A DNA stretch of 64,000 bases from Nocardioides yefusunii (GTDB taxonomy: Bacteria; Actinomycetota; Actinomycetes; Propionibacteriales; Nocardioidaceae), in the NCBI RefSeq assembly GCF_004014875.1, contig NZ_CP034929.1, positions 1,798,001 through 1,862,000 on the forward strand, read 5' to 3'. The notes under the pieces are model-generated. The model made no database searches, was not told the DNA's origin, and saw nothing but the letters and a program-made list of their open reading frames with translations. The position numbers and the translations under genes were made by a program. Positions within the stretch are counted from its first letter, which is position 1. Every line of letters begins with the position of its first letter. Below are positions 32,632 to 41,195 of this stretch, piece by piece.

Positions 32632-33888
32632 GTGGACCAGACGCCAGACGAGCACGTGCGCTTCTTCAAGCGGTTGTTCCTGACCATCGTCCTCACGCCG
32701 TTCCTGGTCGCGATCTGGATGACGGTCGTCGACTCCTACCGACGCCGCGGCAAGCGCTCACGCCCCTTCCCGACGGTCGAGCCCGAGACGGTCGACCTCG
32801 GCACCCACGACGGCTCCGTGACCGTCTACACCTACGGTCAGGACCTGTACGACGCGATGCTCGCCGCGATCGACTCCGCGCGCGAGGAGATCTTCTTCGA
32901 GACCTACATCTGGAAGGCCGACGAGGTCGGTGACGTGTTCAAGCGCGCCCTGGTCAACGCCGCCGAGCGCGGCGTCCGGGTGCACGTCATCTACGACGTC
33001 TTCGCCAACCTCGTGGTCTCCCCCAGGTTCAAGAAGTTCCCCTCGAACATCCAGGTCCTGAGGTTCCCGATCTACACCGCCGGCTGGCGGATGCTCGACT
33101 TCCGCCACTACGGTCGCGACCACCGCAAGATCCTCACCGTCGACGAACAGGTCGCCTTCGTGGGCGGCTACAACATCGGCGGTGAGTACGCGACGCAGTG
33201 GCGCGACACCCACGTCGCCGTCACCGGTCCTGCGGTCCGTGAGCTGCGCCGGGCCTTCGCCGACTTCTGGAACCTGCACCGACGCAACCGCCTGCGGCCC
33301 TCGGCCCAGGCCCTCACCGTCGCTCCCCCCGAGAACTGGGACCTGCCGGTGCGCGTGGTCCGCAACGTGCCGCGGCTGATGATGTTCCCGATCCGGTCGA
33401 TGTACCTCGACGTGATCGACCGCGCCGGCGAGCGCATCTGGCTCACCCAGGCCTACTTCCTGCCCGACCAGGACTTCGTCGACGCTCTGGTGCTCGCCGC
33501 CCGTCGCGGCGTGGACGTCCGTCTGCTGGTGCCGTTGAAGTCCAACCACATCGTCACTGACTGGATCTCACGGGGCTACTACTCCCAGATGCTCGACGCC
33601 GGGATCCGGATCCTGCGCTACCAGGGCGCGATGGTGCACGCCAAGACCGCCACCGTGGACGGGCGCTGGACCACCGTGGGCACCGCGAACATCGACCGGC
33701 TCAGTCTGAGCGGCAACTACGAGATCAACCTCGAGATCGTCGACGACGAACTCGCCGCCCTGATGGAGCGGATCTTCGCCGTCGACGAGTCCAACTCCCT
33801 CGCGCTCAGCAGCGAGGAGTGGGAGGCCCGGGACCTGCACCGCAAGTTCACCGAGTACGTGCTCGCGCCGCTGCGCCCGCTGCTCTGA
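32632..33888 (+). CDS. Phospholipase D-like protein / cardiolipin synthase
   Basis: 418 residues from GTG 32632. An N-terminal hydrophobic helix (about 13-31) anchors it in the membrane. Two HKD motifs: HRKILTVD (His164, Lys166, Asp171) and HAKTATVD (His336, Lys338, Asp343), each followed by a GG-Y-N or GT-N-D glycine/asparagine motif, as in bacterial cardiolipin synthases. Probably condenses phosphatidyl groups to form cardiolipin, though other transphosphatidylations are possible. It lies 28 bp after the DUF742 gene and may be co-transcribed. Confidence 0.88.
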   Translation: MDQTPDEHVRFFKRLFLTIVLTPFLVAIWMTVVDSYRRRGKRSRPFPTVEPETVDLGTHDGSVTVYTYGQDLYDAMLAAIDSAREEIFFETYIWKADEVGDVFKRALVNAAERGVRVHVIYDVFANLVVSPRFKKFPSNIQVLRFPIYTAGWRMLDFRHYGRDHRKILTVDEQVAFVGGYNIGGEYATQWRDTHVAVTGPAVRELRRAFADFWNLHRRNRLRPSAQALTVAPPENWDLPVRVVRNVPRLMMFPIRSMYLDVIDRAGERIWLTQAYFLPDQDFVDALVLAARRGVDVRLLVPLKSNHIVTDWISRGYYSQMLDAGIRILRYQGAMVHAKTATVDGRWTTVGTANIDRLSLSGNYEINLEIVDDELAALMERIFAVDESNSLALSSEEWEARDLHRKFTEYVLAPLRPLL

Positions 33889-33894
33889 GCTGAC

Positions 33895-34824
33895 TCACCA
33901 GCGTCGGGCGTCAGGCAGGTGACGCCGCGGCGCCATCCGGGCTCCATGGCGTGGGCGCCCACCGAACTCCGCACGGACGAGCGTCACCACCCGGCCGCGG
34001 AACCCAGCCCACGGCGTCAGGAACTCCTCCATCTCCGCGTCGTCGAACTCCCGTCCGCTCACCGCCCAGCCGAAGTCCTTCGCGACGTGGTAGTCGAACC
34101 AGGAAACAGCGTCAGCGTCACCCAACGCTCGTTGCCGCACCTCGCCCGCCGTCCACCGCCCGATGCCCGGCACGGCGCACAACATTTCCTCGGCCCGCTC
34201 GGGGTGCTGCACCAGGGTGCGCTCCAGCGCGTCCCCGCGTGCCAACACCTGCGTGAGCGCGCCAGCGCGTGCATGGTCGACCGAGGCCCCCAGCCATGCC
34301 CAGGACGGCAGCAGCGACCACTCCACGTTGCTCGGGGGCACCTTCATGCCGCGCTCCCCCGCGGGCCCCGGCGCAGGGCTACCGTGGCGCAGCACCAGTG
34401 TCCGGTACGAACCGAAGGCCTCCTGCCCGGTGACCTTCTGCTCGATCACGGTCGGCACGAGGTCCTGGAGGACGAGGCGGGAACCCGCGCGGCGCCAGTG
34501 CGGGCGGGCCCGGAGCGCGGCGTCCACGACCGGGTGCGGTGCCCAGTCCCGGGGTGGGCGGTCGAGGGCACCGAGAAGTTCGGGCAACTGGTCCAACGCC
34601 CATTCCCCTCCCCGGCCCCAGGCGCTGGCCTCGACGACTCCTTCCCCGGACAGAGGCCGGACGAAGAGCGTGCTCGGCCCCTGCGGCGTCGCAGCACAAC
34701 GGAACCACCCACGGGTGGTGCGCCGCCACGACGGATCGGCCGCACCGCGCCGGTGCTGCACCATCGCCGCAGCCACCTGGCACGGCCATCCGGGTCGCCA
34801 GACGCGGGTCAGGGCTGTCTCCAC
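33895..34824 (-). CDS. AlkA-like DNA-3-methyladenine glycosylase (HhH-GPD)
   Basis: A base-excision repair glycosylase removing alkylated purines. 309 residues if started at GTG 34824 (VETALTRVWRPGW); a longer frame would overlap the flavoprotein gene. HhH-GPD core: LVPTVIEQKVTGQEAFGSY (about 126-144), helix-hairpin-helix AVPGIGRWTAGEVRQRALGD (about 222-241), and the catalytic Asp in SWFDYHVAKDFGWA just after. No iron-sulfur cluster cysteines, as in AlkA. Lies convergent with the phospholipase D gene and downstream of the flavoprotein. Confidence 0.85.
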   Translation of the reverse strand: METALTRVWRPGWPCQVAAAMVQHRRGAADPSWRRTTRGWFRCAATPQGPSTLFVRPLSGEGVVEASAWGRGGEWALDQLPELLGALDRPPRDWAPHPVVDAALRARPHWRRAGSRLVLQDLVPTVIEQKVTGQEAFGSYRTLVLRHGSPAPGPAGERGMKVPPSNVEWSLLPSWAWLGASVDHARAGALTQVLARGDALERTLVQHPERAEEMLCAVPGIGRWTAGEVRQRALGDADAVSWFDYHVAKDFGWAVSGREFDDAEMEEFLTPWAGFRGRVVTLVRAEFGGRPRHGARMAPRRHLPDARRW

Positions 34825-34895
34825 CCGTTCAGTCCACCACGTCTGCAGAGGCAGAGCGAGAGTCCTCGCACCAGTGGAAGGGCGCGCCCGCGGGT

Positions 34896-36548
34896 CTAGA
34901 CGACCGCCGCAGCAGCGGCACGGCCGGCCACCCGCCCGGAGAACAGGCACCCTCCGAGGAAAGTGCCCTCCAGCGCGTTGTAACCCATCATCCCGCCCCC
35001 ACCGAAGCCGTTGACCTCACCGGCCGCGTAGAGCCCCGGGAGCGGCGTTCCGTCACTGCGCAGGCACCGACCCTCGAGGTCCGTCTCCAGCCCGCCCAGC
35101 GTCTTGCGGGTCAGGATGTTGAGGCGGACCGCGATCAGAGGTCCGTTCTCGGGGGCGAGGAACTTGTGCGGCCTGGCGGTGCGGACAATCTTGTCGCCGC
35201 GGTGCTGGCGGTGCGAACGGACGAACGTGAACTGGGTGTCCTTGCCGTAGGCGTTGTCGAGCTGACGGTCCCGGGCCTCCAACATCCGGCGCAGGTCCGC
35301 CGCGTCGACGACCGCGTCGGTGCCGACACGGTTCATCCCCTCGACGAGTTCTTCGACAGTGCTGGCAGTCACGAAGTCGGCGCCGTGGTCGACGAACGCC
35401 TGGACCGGCCCCGGTGCCCCGTCTCCTGCGACCCGGGACAGCAGGAGCTTGACGTCCTTGCCCGTCAGGTCGGGGTTCTGCTCCGAGCCCGAGAGTGCGA
35501 ACTCCTTCTCGATCACCTTCTGGGTCAGCACGAACCACGAGTAGTCGTAGCCGGTGGCGCGCAGCGCCTTGAGCGTGCCCAGAGTGTCGAAGCCCGGCAG
35601 GTTGTGACCCCCCAGCCGCTTCCCGGTGGCGTCGAGCCAGAGGCTGGAGGGACCGGGCAGGATCCGGATGCCGTGGTTGTCCCAGACCGGGTCCCAGTTG
35701 CGGATCCCCTCCACGTAGTGCCACATCCGGTCCGGATTGACGACGTGCGCCCCGGCGTCGGTGGAGATCGCGACCATCCGGCCGTCGACGTGCGCGGGGA
35801 CGCCGGCGATCATCGTGCGCGGCGGCGGCCCGAGCCGCGGGGGCCACGCCTTGCGCACCAGGTCGTGGTCGCCGCCGATGCCACCGGAGGCGACCACCAC
35901 GGCCTGCGCGGAGAACTCGAAGTCTCCCACGACGACGCGGCTGCTGGCGCGTCCACGCTCGATGTCGCTGGGAGCGAGGACGGCTCCCCGGACACCGGTG
36001 ACCGCGCCGTGGCTGAGCACCAGTTCATCGACCCGGTGGCGGAACGCGAACCGGATCCGGCCCGTCGCCACGTGCTCACGGACCCGACGTTCGAAGGGGG
36101 CGACCACGCCGGGACCGGTGCCCCAGGTGAGGTGGAAGCGCGGCACTGAATTGCCGTGCCCGTCGAAGGTGCCGTCCCCGCGCTCAGCCCAGCCCACCAC
36201 CGGGAAGATTCGGTGGCCCATCGCTCGCAGCCAGGCGCGCTTCTCCCCGGCGGCGAAGTCGACGTAGGCCTGGGCCCACTCACGGGGCCAGTGGTCCTCG
36301 GGACGGTCGAACTGTGCGGAGCCGAACCAGTCCTGGAGCGCCAGGTCGTGGGAGTCCTTGATTCCCATCCGCCGCTGCTCGGGGGTGTCGACCATGAAGA
36401 GACCGCCCAGGCTCCAATGGGCCTGGCCCCCGATGGACTGCTCGGGCTCCTGGTCGACGAGGAGCACGCTGCGCCCCCGGTCGGCGGCCTCGGCCGCAGC
36501 CACGAGCCCGGCCAGGCCATGGCCCACGACGACGAGATCTGCATTCAT
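34896..36548 (-). CDS. FAD-binding dehydrogenase (fumarate reductase / KstD-like)
   Basis: 550 residues from ATG 36548 (MNADLVVVGHGLAG), chosen because the dinucleotide-binding fold begins there. FAD-binding GHGLAG (about 9-14), GGQAHWSLGGLF (about 44-55), and a C-terminal GEVNGFGGGGMMGYNALEG closing the FAD site. Belongs to the group annotated as FAD-binding dehydrogenases related to 3-ketosteroid delta1-dehydrogenase and flavocytochrome c; substrate unknown. Divergent from a TetR regulator across 110 bp with dyad repeats, so it is likely repressed by it. Confidence 0.85.
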   Translation of the reverse strand: MNADLVVVGHGLAGLVAAAEAADRGRSVLLVDQEPEQSIGGQAHWSLGGLFMVDTPEQRRMGIKDSHDLALQDWFGSAQFDRPEDHWPREWAQAYVDFAAGEKRAWLRAMGHRIFPVVGWAERGDGTFDGHGNSVPRFHLTWGTGPGVVAPFERRVREHVATGRIRFAFRHRVDELVLSHGAVTGVRGAVLAPSDIERGRASSRVVVGDFEFSAQAVVVASGGIGGDHDLVRKAWPPRLGPPPRTMIAGVPAHVDGRMVAISTDAGAHVVNPDRMWHYVEGIRNWDPVWDNHGIRILPGPSSLWLDATGKRLGGHNLPGFDTLGTLKALRATGYDYSWFVLTQKVIEKEFALSGSEQNPDLTGKDVKLLLSRVAGDGAPGPVQAFVDHGADFVTASTVEELVEGMNRVGTDAVVDAADLRRMLEARDRQLDNAYGKDTQFTFVRSHRQHRGDKIVRTARPHKFLAPENGPLIAVRLNILTRKTLGGLETDLEGRCLRSDGTPLPGLYAAGEVNGFGGGGMMGYNALEGTFLGGCLFSGRVAGRAAAAAVV

Positions 36549-36603
36549 GCCACGAGGGTGGAGGCTGCAGGCCGTTCGGCGCAAGGGGGCGGACCAGAAC
36601 TGT

Positions 36604-36634
36604 CACACAGTGTGTCACGCAGTGTCACCGTGAC
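36604..36634. promoter_or_regulatory. Probable TetR operator in the divergent promoter
   Basis: Two odd palindromes, CACACAGTGTG (36604-36614) and GTCACCGTGAC (36624-36634), have centres exactly 20 bp apart, two DNA turns. TGTCAC is repeated in the interval. The placement between divergent tetR and flavoprotein genes suggests autoregulation plus control of the enzyme. Confidence 0.55.
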
Positions 36635-36658
36635 GTGTCGGCTGATTACACTCCCCTC

Positions 36659-37339
36659 ATGCCCTCCACCGAGCAGCCGCGGAGCACCGCTGCGACCCGT
36701 CGTCGCGAGCGGACCCGGGAGATCATCACCGCCACCCGGATGCTCTTCGACGAGCGCGGCATGCGCGACGCCCAGATCGAGGACGTGGCCCGGGCCGTCG
36801 GGATCAACCGGGCGATCGTCTACCGGCACTTCACCGGCAAGGAAGAACTGTTCGCGCTCACCCTGGTGACCTACCTCGACGAGGTCTTCGCGCTGCTGGC
36901 CGAGGTCGACGATCCCGAGCAGCCGGCACCGGTGCGGTTGCGTCGCCTGGTGGAGACGTTCTCCGAGTACGGGCTGGCCCGTCCGGCGTTCGTGGACTGC
37001 GCGCAGTCACTGATGCGGCGCAGCACCGCCGAGCTCCTCGACGAGATGACCGAGGACGCCGCTCTGCGTCTGGGGCGGGCCATGTCGGCTCCGCTGTCGC
37101 TGCTGGCCTCGGTCCTGCGACGCGGGACCGTCGAGGGGCACTTCCACGTCGAGGACCCCGACGGCCAGGCCAACCTGCTCTACGCCACGGCACTGGGGGC
37201 CCTGCAGTTGGTCCGGGTGGGGCTCCTGCTCGAACACTCGCCGGGCAACCCGACGGTCCGGGCGATCGACGACGAACAGGCCAAGGCGTACCTGGTGCGC
37301 TCGGCAGTGGCCCTGGCCACCTACCGCGACGAGGCGTGA
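36659..37339 (+). CDS. TetR/AcrR family transcriptional regulator
   Basis: 226 residues from ATG 36659. The N-terminal helix-turn-helix (TREIITATRMLFDERG about 18-33; IEDVARAVGINRAIVYRHFTGKEEL about 40-64) is canonical. The C-terminal ligand domain is helical with no recognised ligand signature. It probably controls the divergent FAD-binding dehydrogenase and itself through the dyads at 36604-36634. Confidence 0.9.
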   Translation: MPSTEQPRSTAATRRRERTREIITATRMLFDERGMRDAQIEDVARAVGINRAIVYRHFTGKEELFALTLVTYLDEVFALLAEVDDPEQPAPVRLRRLVETFSEYGLARPAFVDCAQSLMRRSTAELLDEMTEDAALRLGRAMSAPLSLLASVLRRGTVEGHFHVEDPDGQANLLYATALGALQLVRVGLLLEHSPGNPTVRAIDDEQAKAYLVRSAVALATYRDEA

Positions 37340-37379
37340 GCCTCGCCGTCAGCAGGTGGCCGCGGGCGGTCGAGCCGAC

Positions 37380-39071
37380 TCACTGCCAGACGCGGACCCA
37401 GTCGACGGCGGCGGTGGAGCCGAAGTTCTTGAGGTCGACCAACTCGTAGCTGGAGGTCAGGTTGGACAGCACCAGGTGCTGGTTCACCTGGGAGACCGTG
37501 CGGGTCACGCGGTGGTACTCCCGGCCGTCGACGCGGAAGACGTAGGCCGTGGGGGTCCACTCCACCGAGAAGACGTGGAAGTTCTCGTGGAACCGCTGGG
37601 GGCCCTTCATCAGGGTGGTCTCGGCGAACTCCGCACCGACCTTCTGCGTCACGCCCTTGGCATCGAGGTGATGCACGAAGGCGGCGACCCCGTTGTCCTT
37701 GGTCCGCGAACCGAAGTACTCCATCACGTCCACCTCGACACCCAGGTCAGGACGGTTGCGGGTCATTGAACGGTTCGGGTTGCTCCAGAACGCCGAATGC
37801 ATGCCGACGGCCGACTGGACCTTGACCCGGGCCGCAGCGACGCCGTAGCGGTAGTCGTACTTGCCCTCGGTCGCGATCTGGGTGTTCCGCATGTAGGGCA
37901 GCTTGTGCTTGACGCCGTCCTTGTCCACGTAGACGCACTTGGCGGAGCGCTTGGGGTCCTTGGAGACACCCATCGTGAGGACGTTGTTCTTGACCTTCAT
38001 CGACGAGGCGTCGGTGGACGCGCACGAACGCGAGCCGGTGCCGATCGAGCGCTTCTGGACGCTCCACTTGGTCGCGTCCAGGGCGGAGCCGCTGAAGGTG
38101 TCCTCGAAGTCCAGCGTCCAGTCCCGGGTGACGACTGCGTTGCTGGTCACCGCCTCGGCCTCGGTGGTCGCCTGGGTGACGACGCGGTAGGTGCCGGCGT
38201 CAGCGACGGTGAAGACTCCGTGACCGGACCGGTCCTGGACGTCTCGGGAGACGACCGTCCACTCATCGCCCTGGAGACGTTCAAGGCTCACCGGTCGTCC
38301 CGCGCGGGCGGGGACGAACTCGGCCGCGACGGTGTGACCCTCAGCAGGCTTGGCCGCCGACGGTCCGGCCTGTGCGACGGCCGGGAGCGCCGCAGCAGTG
38401 ACACTCTGCCGAGCGACGACGCTCACGGAGATGGTCTTCGACTCCGCACGCGGGATCGCGACCGTCTTGGTCAGCTTCTTCTCGAAGAACTTCACCTGAC
38501 GAGTCACGGCGGAGACGACGCCACGCTGGGCCTTCACCTTGCCCCTGACCGCAGGGGTCTGCTTCTTCTTCTTCAGCCGCTTGAGCTTCTTCGTCTGGGC
38601 CGCGAGCTTGACCACTGCGGCCTCGTAGCGACGGTGCGCGGTCCGGCCGTTGTCCACCACGACCTTCGCGGCCGGGGAGACCACCCGGACCTGCGCGGAG
38701 TTCTTCAGCTTCACGCCAGTGAAGGTGAAGGTGCCGTCGGGGCGCGAGGTGGCGGTGGCGATGTTCGAGGTCACCGATCCGGTGACCCGCTGCAGGACGA
38801 CCTTGCGGGCCGGCAGCCGGCCCAGCACGCCGGTGAAGGTGATCGGCGTGGTGGGAAGCATCGTGCCGGTGACGGCGTCGAGCTTGGCGTAGCCGACCGC
38901 GGTCTTCTTGGCCGCTGCGACCGTGGGGGTCGCGATGCCGGTGGAGAGAGCAGTGGCAACGACGGGTGCGCCGGGGACGGCCTGGGCCGTCGTCGTGGCG
39001 CCGGGGAGGAGGGACAGGGACAGGCCGCCCACGAGGGCGGCGGTCGCGGTCGCGCGTGCGAGATGGGACAT
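37380..39071 (-). CDS. Secreted glycoside hydrolase family 16 protein
   Basis: 563 residues. Signal peptide at about 1-32 (hydrophobic core LVGGLSLSLLPGA, TTTAQA cleavage). An Ig-like/beta-sandwich segment (about 75-140), a strongly basic linker with a KKLKRLKKKKQ run (about 162-172), a second beta domain (about 250-325), then the GH16 catalytic domain (about 330-563) with catalytic EVDVME (Glu446, Asp448, Glu451) and the family-typical C-terminal VDWVRVWQ. A retaining beta-glucanase, for example on laminarin-like or cell-wall beta-glucan; exact substrate unknown. The basic linker could bind an anionic wall polymer. Monocistronic. Confidence 0.88.
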   Translation of the reverse strand: MSHLARATATAALVGGLSLSLLPGATTTAQAVPGAPVVATALSTGIATPTVAAAKKTAVGYAKLDAVTGTMLPTTPITFTGVLGRLPARKVVLQRVTGSVTSNIATATSRPDGTFTFTGVKLKNSAQVRVVSPAAKVVVDNGRTAHRRYEAAVVKLAAQTKKLKRLKKKKQTPAVRGKVKAQRGVVSAVTRQVKFFEKKLTKTVAIPRAESKTISVSVVARQSVTAAALPAVAQAGPSAAKPAEGHTVAAEFVPARAGRPVSLERLQGDEWTVVSRDVQDRSGHGVFTVADAGTYRVVTQATTEAEAVTSNAVVTRDWTLDFEDTFSGSALDATKWSVQKRSIGTGSRSCASTDASSMKVKNNVLTMGVSKDPKRSAKCVYVDKDGVKHKLPYMRNTQIATEGKYDYRYGVAAARVKVQSAVGMHSAFWSNPNRSMTRNRPDLGVEVDVMEYFGSRTKDNGVAAFVHHLDAKGVTQKVGAEFAETTLMKGPQRFHENFHVFSVEWTPTAYVFRVDGREYHRVTRTVSQVNQHLVLSNLTSSYELVDLKNFGSTAAVDWVRVWQ

Positions 39072-39220
39072 GAGTGCTCCGAGTCAGAGAACTGCATGGC
39101 GTCGGATGGGGGGATGGTCGCCCCTGCCCGCATGGCGGTGAGACAGGGACGAGTGGTGTTGGTGTGACGCAGGTGACGCCGTGCAGGTCACGTGGTGACG
39201 TTCACAGTCTCGGAAATGCA

Positions 39221-39251
39221 CGAGGCCCCCGCCAACTTGGCGGGGGCCTCG
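39221..39251 (-). terminator. nusB terminator
   Basis: A perfect 13-bp stem CGAGGCCCCCGCC / GGCGGGGGCCTCG with a 5-nt AACTT loop, 28 bp after the nusB stop. Its outer arms match the IS-split conservon terminator. Confidence 0.85.
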
Positions 39252-39279
39252 TCGCATGTGACAAATGCGGCGGACTGAA

Positions 39280-39687
39280 TCAGACCAAACTGCTCTTGTC
39301 GCGCGCGATCGCGCCGAGTACACCGTTGACGAAGGCGGGAGAGTCGTCGGTCGACAACTCGCGCACCAGCGCAAGGGACTCGCTCATCGCAACGGCGTCG
39401 GGGACGTCGGCGTTGAAGAGGATCTCGAAGACACCGATCCGCAGGACGTTGCGGTCCACGGCCGGCATCCGCTCCAGGGTCCAGCCCTGGGCGTACTCCC
39501 TGAGGACCTCGTCGATGCGGTCGCGGTTCTCGTGAACACCCTCCACCAGCTCGGTGGTGTAGACGTTCACGGGACCCTCGCCGTCAGCGACAGTGGTCGC
39601 CAGCGCCTCGATCGGGTTGTCGGAGCGAAGCTCCGACGCGAACAGGATGTCAAGCGCGCGCTTGCGCGCCTTGCTCCGTGCAGCCAT
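39280..39687 (-). CDS. nusB: Transcription antitermination factor NusB
   Basis: 135 residues, all-helical NusB fold that with NusE/S10 binds boxA in rRNA antitermination. RKRALDILFASELR (about 7-20), DEVLREYAQGWTLERMPAVDRNVLRIGVFEIL and the C-terminal FVNGVLGAIARDK are characteristic. Downstream of efp in the usual order, 27 bp apart. Confidence 0.96.
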   Translation of the reverse strand: MAARSKARKRALDILFASELRSDNPIEALATTVADGEGPVNVYTTELVEGVHENRDRIDEVLREYAQGWTLERMPAVDRNVLRIGVFEILFNADVPDAVAMSESLALVRELSTDDSPAFVNGVLGAIARDKSSLV

Positions 39688-39714
39688 GGCCGCAGACCTC
39701 TCTCAGTACTTCGT

Positions 39715-40278
39715 TCAGCTCTTGACGCGGCCGAGGTAGGAGGAGTCGCGGGTGTCGACCTTCACCTTCTCGCCAGAAGTCATGAAGAGCGGAACCTGGA
39801 TGACGTGACCCGTCTCGAGGGTCGCGGGCTTGGTGCCACCGGTGGAGCGGTCGCCCTGGAGACCGGGCTCGGTCTCGGCGATCAGCAGCTCGACGGAGGC
39901 AGGGAGCTCGACGTAGAGGACGCGACCGTCGTTGGTCGCGACGATGGCCTCCTGGTTCTCGAGCATGAAGTTCTTGGCGTCGCCGACGATCTCGGGGGTG
40001 ACCTCGATCTGGTCGAACGTCGAGACGTCCATGAAGACGTACGACTGACCGTCGTTGTACAGGTACTGCATGGTGCGCTTGTCGACGTTGGCCGTCTCGA
40101 CCTTGGTGCCGGCATTGAAGGTCTTGTCGACGGTCTTGCCCGACTCGACGTTCTTCAGCTTGGTGCGGACGAAGGCGGGACCCTTGCCCGGCTTCACGTG
40201 CTGGAACTCGACGACAGCCCAGAGCTGTCCGTCGATGTTCAGGACCATGCCGTTCTTGAGGTCGTTGGTGGTAGCCAT
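39715..40278 (-). CDS. efp: Elongation factor P
   Basis: Relieves ribosome stalling at polyproline. 187 residues, three beta-barrel domains. The tip loop [15 protein letters not shown] (about 32-46) carries the Lys that is modified in some bacteria. No modification enzymes (EpmA/B or rhamnosylation) are visible here. C-terminal signature present ([16 protein letters not shown]). Likely co-transcribed with nusB. Confidence 0.97.
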   Translation of the reverse strand: MATTNDLKNGMVLNIDGQLWAVVEFQHVKPGKGPAFVRTKLKNVESGKTVDKTFNAGTKVETANVDKRTMQYLYNDGQSYVFMDVSTFDQIEVTPEIVGDAKNFMLENQEAIVATNDGRVLYVELPASVELLIAETEPGLQGDRSTGGTKPATLETGHVIQVPLFMTSGEKVKVDTRDSSYLGRVKS

Positions 40279-40352
40279 GTGCGTCGACCGCCTTCTTGTT
40301 CGTGGGTTGAGGGCCGAGGGGCAACTCTAGTGGTCGCTCGGACACCCCGTGA

Positions 40353-40400
40353 AACCGGCACGGACGCCGTCCCGAGGAAGGGAAGGCGTCCGTGCCGGTT
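40353..40400 (-). terminator. csbD terminator
   Basis: Perfect 16-bp arms (AACCGGCACGGACGCC and complement) with a 16-nt loop, 28 bp after the csbD stop; it separates csbD from efp. Confidence 0.8.
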
Positions 40401-40428
40401 CAGTGAGCCCTGAGCGGGCTCGCCGCGA

Positions 40429-40611
40429 TCAGGTCAGCTTGTCCTTGAGGCCCTGGGCGACGTCCTTGATCTTGTCGCCCACCTGCTTCACCTTGGCCTC
40501 GGCCTGGTCGGCCTGGCCCTCGGTCTTGAGGTCGTCCTGGCCGGTCGCGTCGCCGACGGTCTCCTTGGCCTTGCCCAGGCCTTCCTCCGCCTTGTGCTTC
40601 CAGTCACCCAT
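40429..40611 (-). CDS. CsbD family small stress protein
   Basis: 60 residues, Lys/Glu/Gln-rich and soluble, with the family pattern KAEEGLGKAKETVGDATGQ (about 7-25) and a C-terminal amphipathic helix. CsbD-type proteins are [13 protein letters not shown] induced (sigma B in Bacillus); molecular role unknown. Flanked by its own terminator and the aroQ terminator, so transcribed alone. Confidence 0.88.
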   Translation of the reverse strand: MGDWKHKAEEGLGKAKETVGDATGQDDLKTEGQADQAEAKVKQVGDKIKDVAQGLKDKLT

Positions 40612-40655
40612 GGGTGTCTCCCCTCACTCGCGCGTGGCGCGCAGCCGGACGACCG

Positions 40656-40688
40656 CGCCCCTCCACCGTAACCACAGGTGGAGGGGCG
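40656..40688 (-). terminator. aro operon terminator after aroQ
   Basis: A perfect 12-bp stem CGCCCCTCCACC / GGTGGAGGGGCG with a 9-nt loop, 55 bp after the aroQ stop. Confidence 0.8.
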
Positions 40689-40742
40689 TTGAAGAGGAAC
40701 AGGTCGCGGTTCGGTGTCGATCCGTCAGAAGTGATCCACGTG

Positions 40743-41192
40743 TCAGCCGGCGGCGACGAACTCCAGAGCCCGGCGGTACCCGTCCACACCGTGCCCCGCC
40801 ACCGTGAGGGCCGCGTGCGGCTCGACGTAGGAGGTGTGTCGCCACACCTCGGGACGCGCCTTGGGGTCGGAGAGGTGGACCTCCACCAATGCCGCCTCCA
40901 ACTGCGCGCAGGCGTCGTAGACGGCCAGCGAGTAGTGCGTCCAGGCGCCTGCATTGAGCACCACCGGGGTCGCGTCGTCAGCGGCGGCGTTGAGCCAGTC
41001 CACCATCACGCCCTCGTGGTTGGTCTGGCGCACCTCGACGTCGAGGCCGAGCTCGCTCCCCCACGCCACGCACAGCTCGACGAGCTCGGCGTGGGTGGTG
41101 GTGCCGTAGATCTCGGGCTGACGCTTCCCCAGACGGCCCAGGTTGGGGCCGTTGAGGACGAGCACCTTCCGCGAGGCGTCGGTGGCGCTCAT
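40743..41192 (-). CDS. aroQ: Type II 3-dehydroquinate dehydratase
   Basis: Third step of the shikimate pathway (3-dehydroquinate to 3-dehydroshikimate). 149 residues. Catalytic segment [20 protein letters not shown] with Arg/Tyr of the mobile loop (about 11-30), [11 protein letters not shown] (about 58-68), and [10 protein letters not shown] (about 77-86) with the substrate Asn. Last gene of the aroC-aroK-aroB-aroQ run. Confidence 0.97.
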   Translation of the reverse strand: MSATDASRKVLVLNGPNLGRLGKRQPEIYGTTTHAELVELCVAWGSELGLDVEVRQTNHEGVMVDWLNAAADDATPVVLNAGAWTHYSLAVYDACAQLEAALVEVHLSDPKARPEVWRHTSYVEPHAALTVAGHGVDGYRRALEFVAAG

Positions 41193-41195
41193 CGC

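Noticed and set aside
36549..36658. tRNA or small RNA gene between the flavoprotein and tetR
   Set aside because: No cloverleaf and no terminator; the repeats are short operator-like palindromes.
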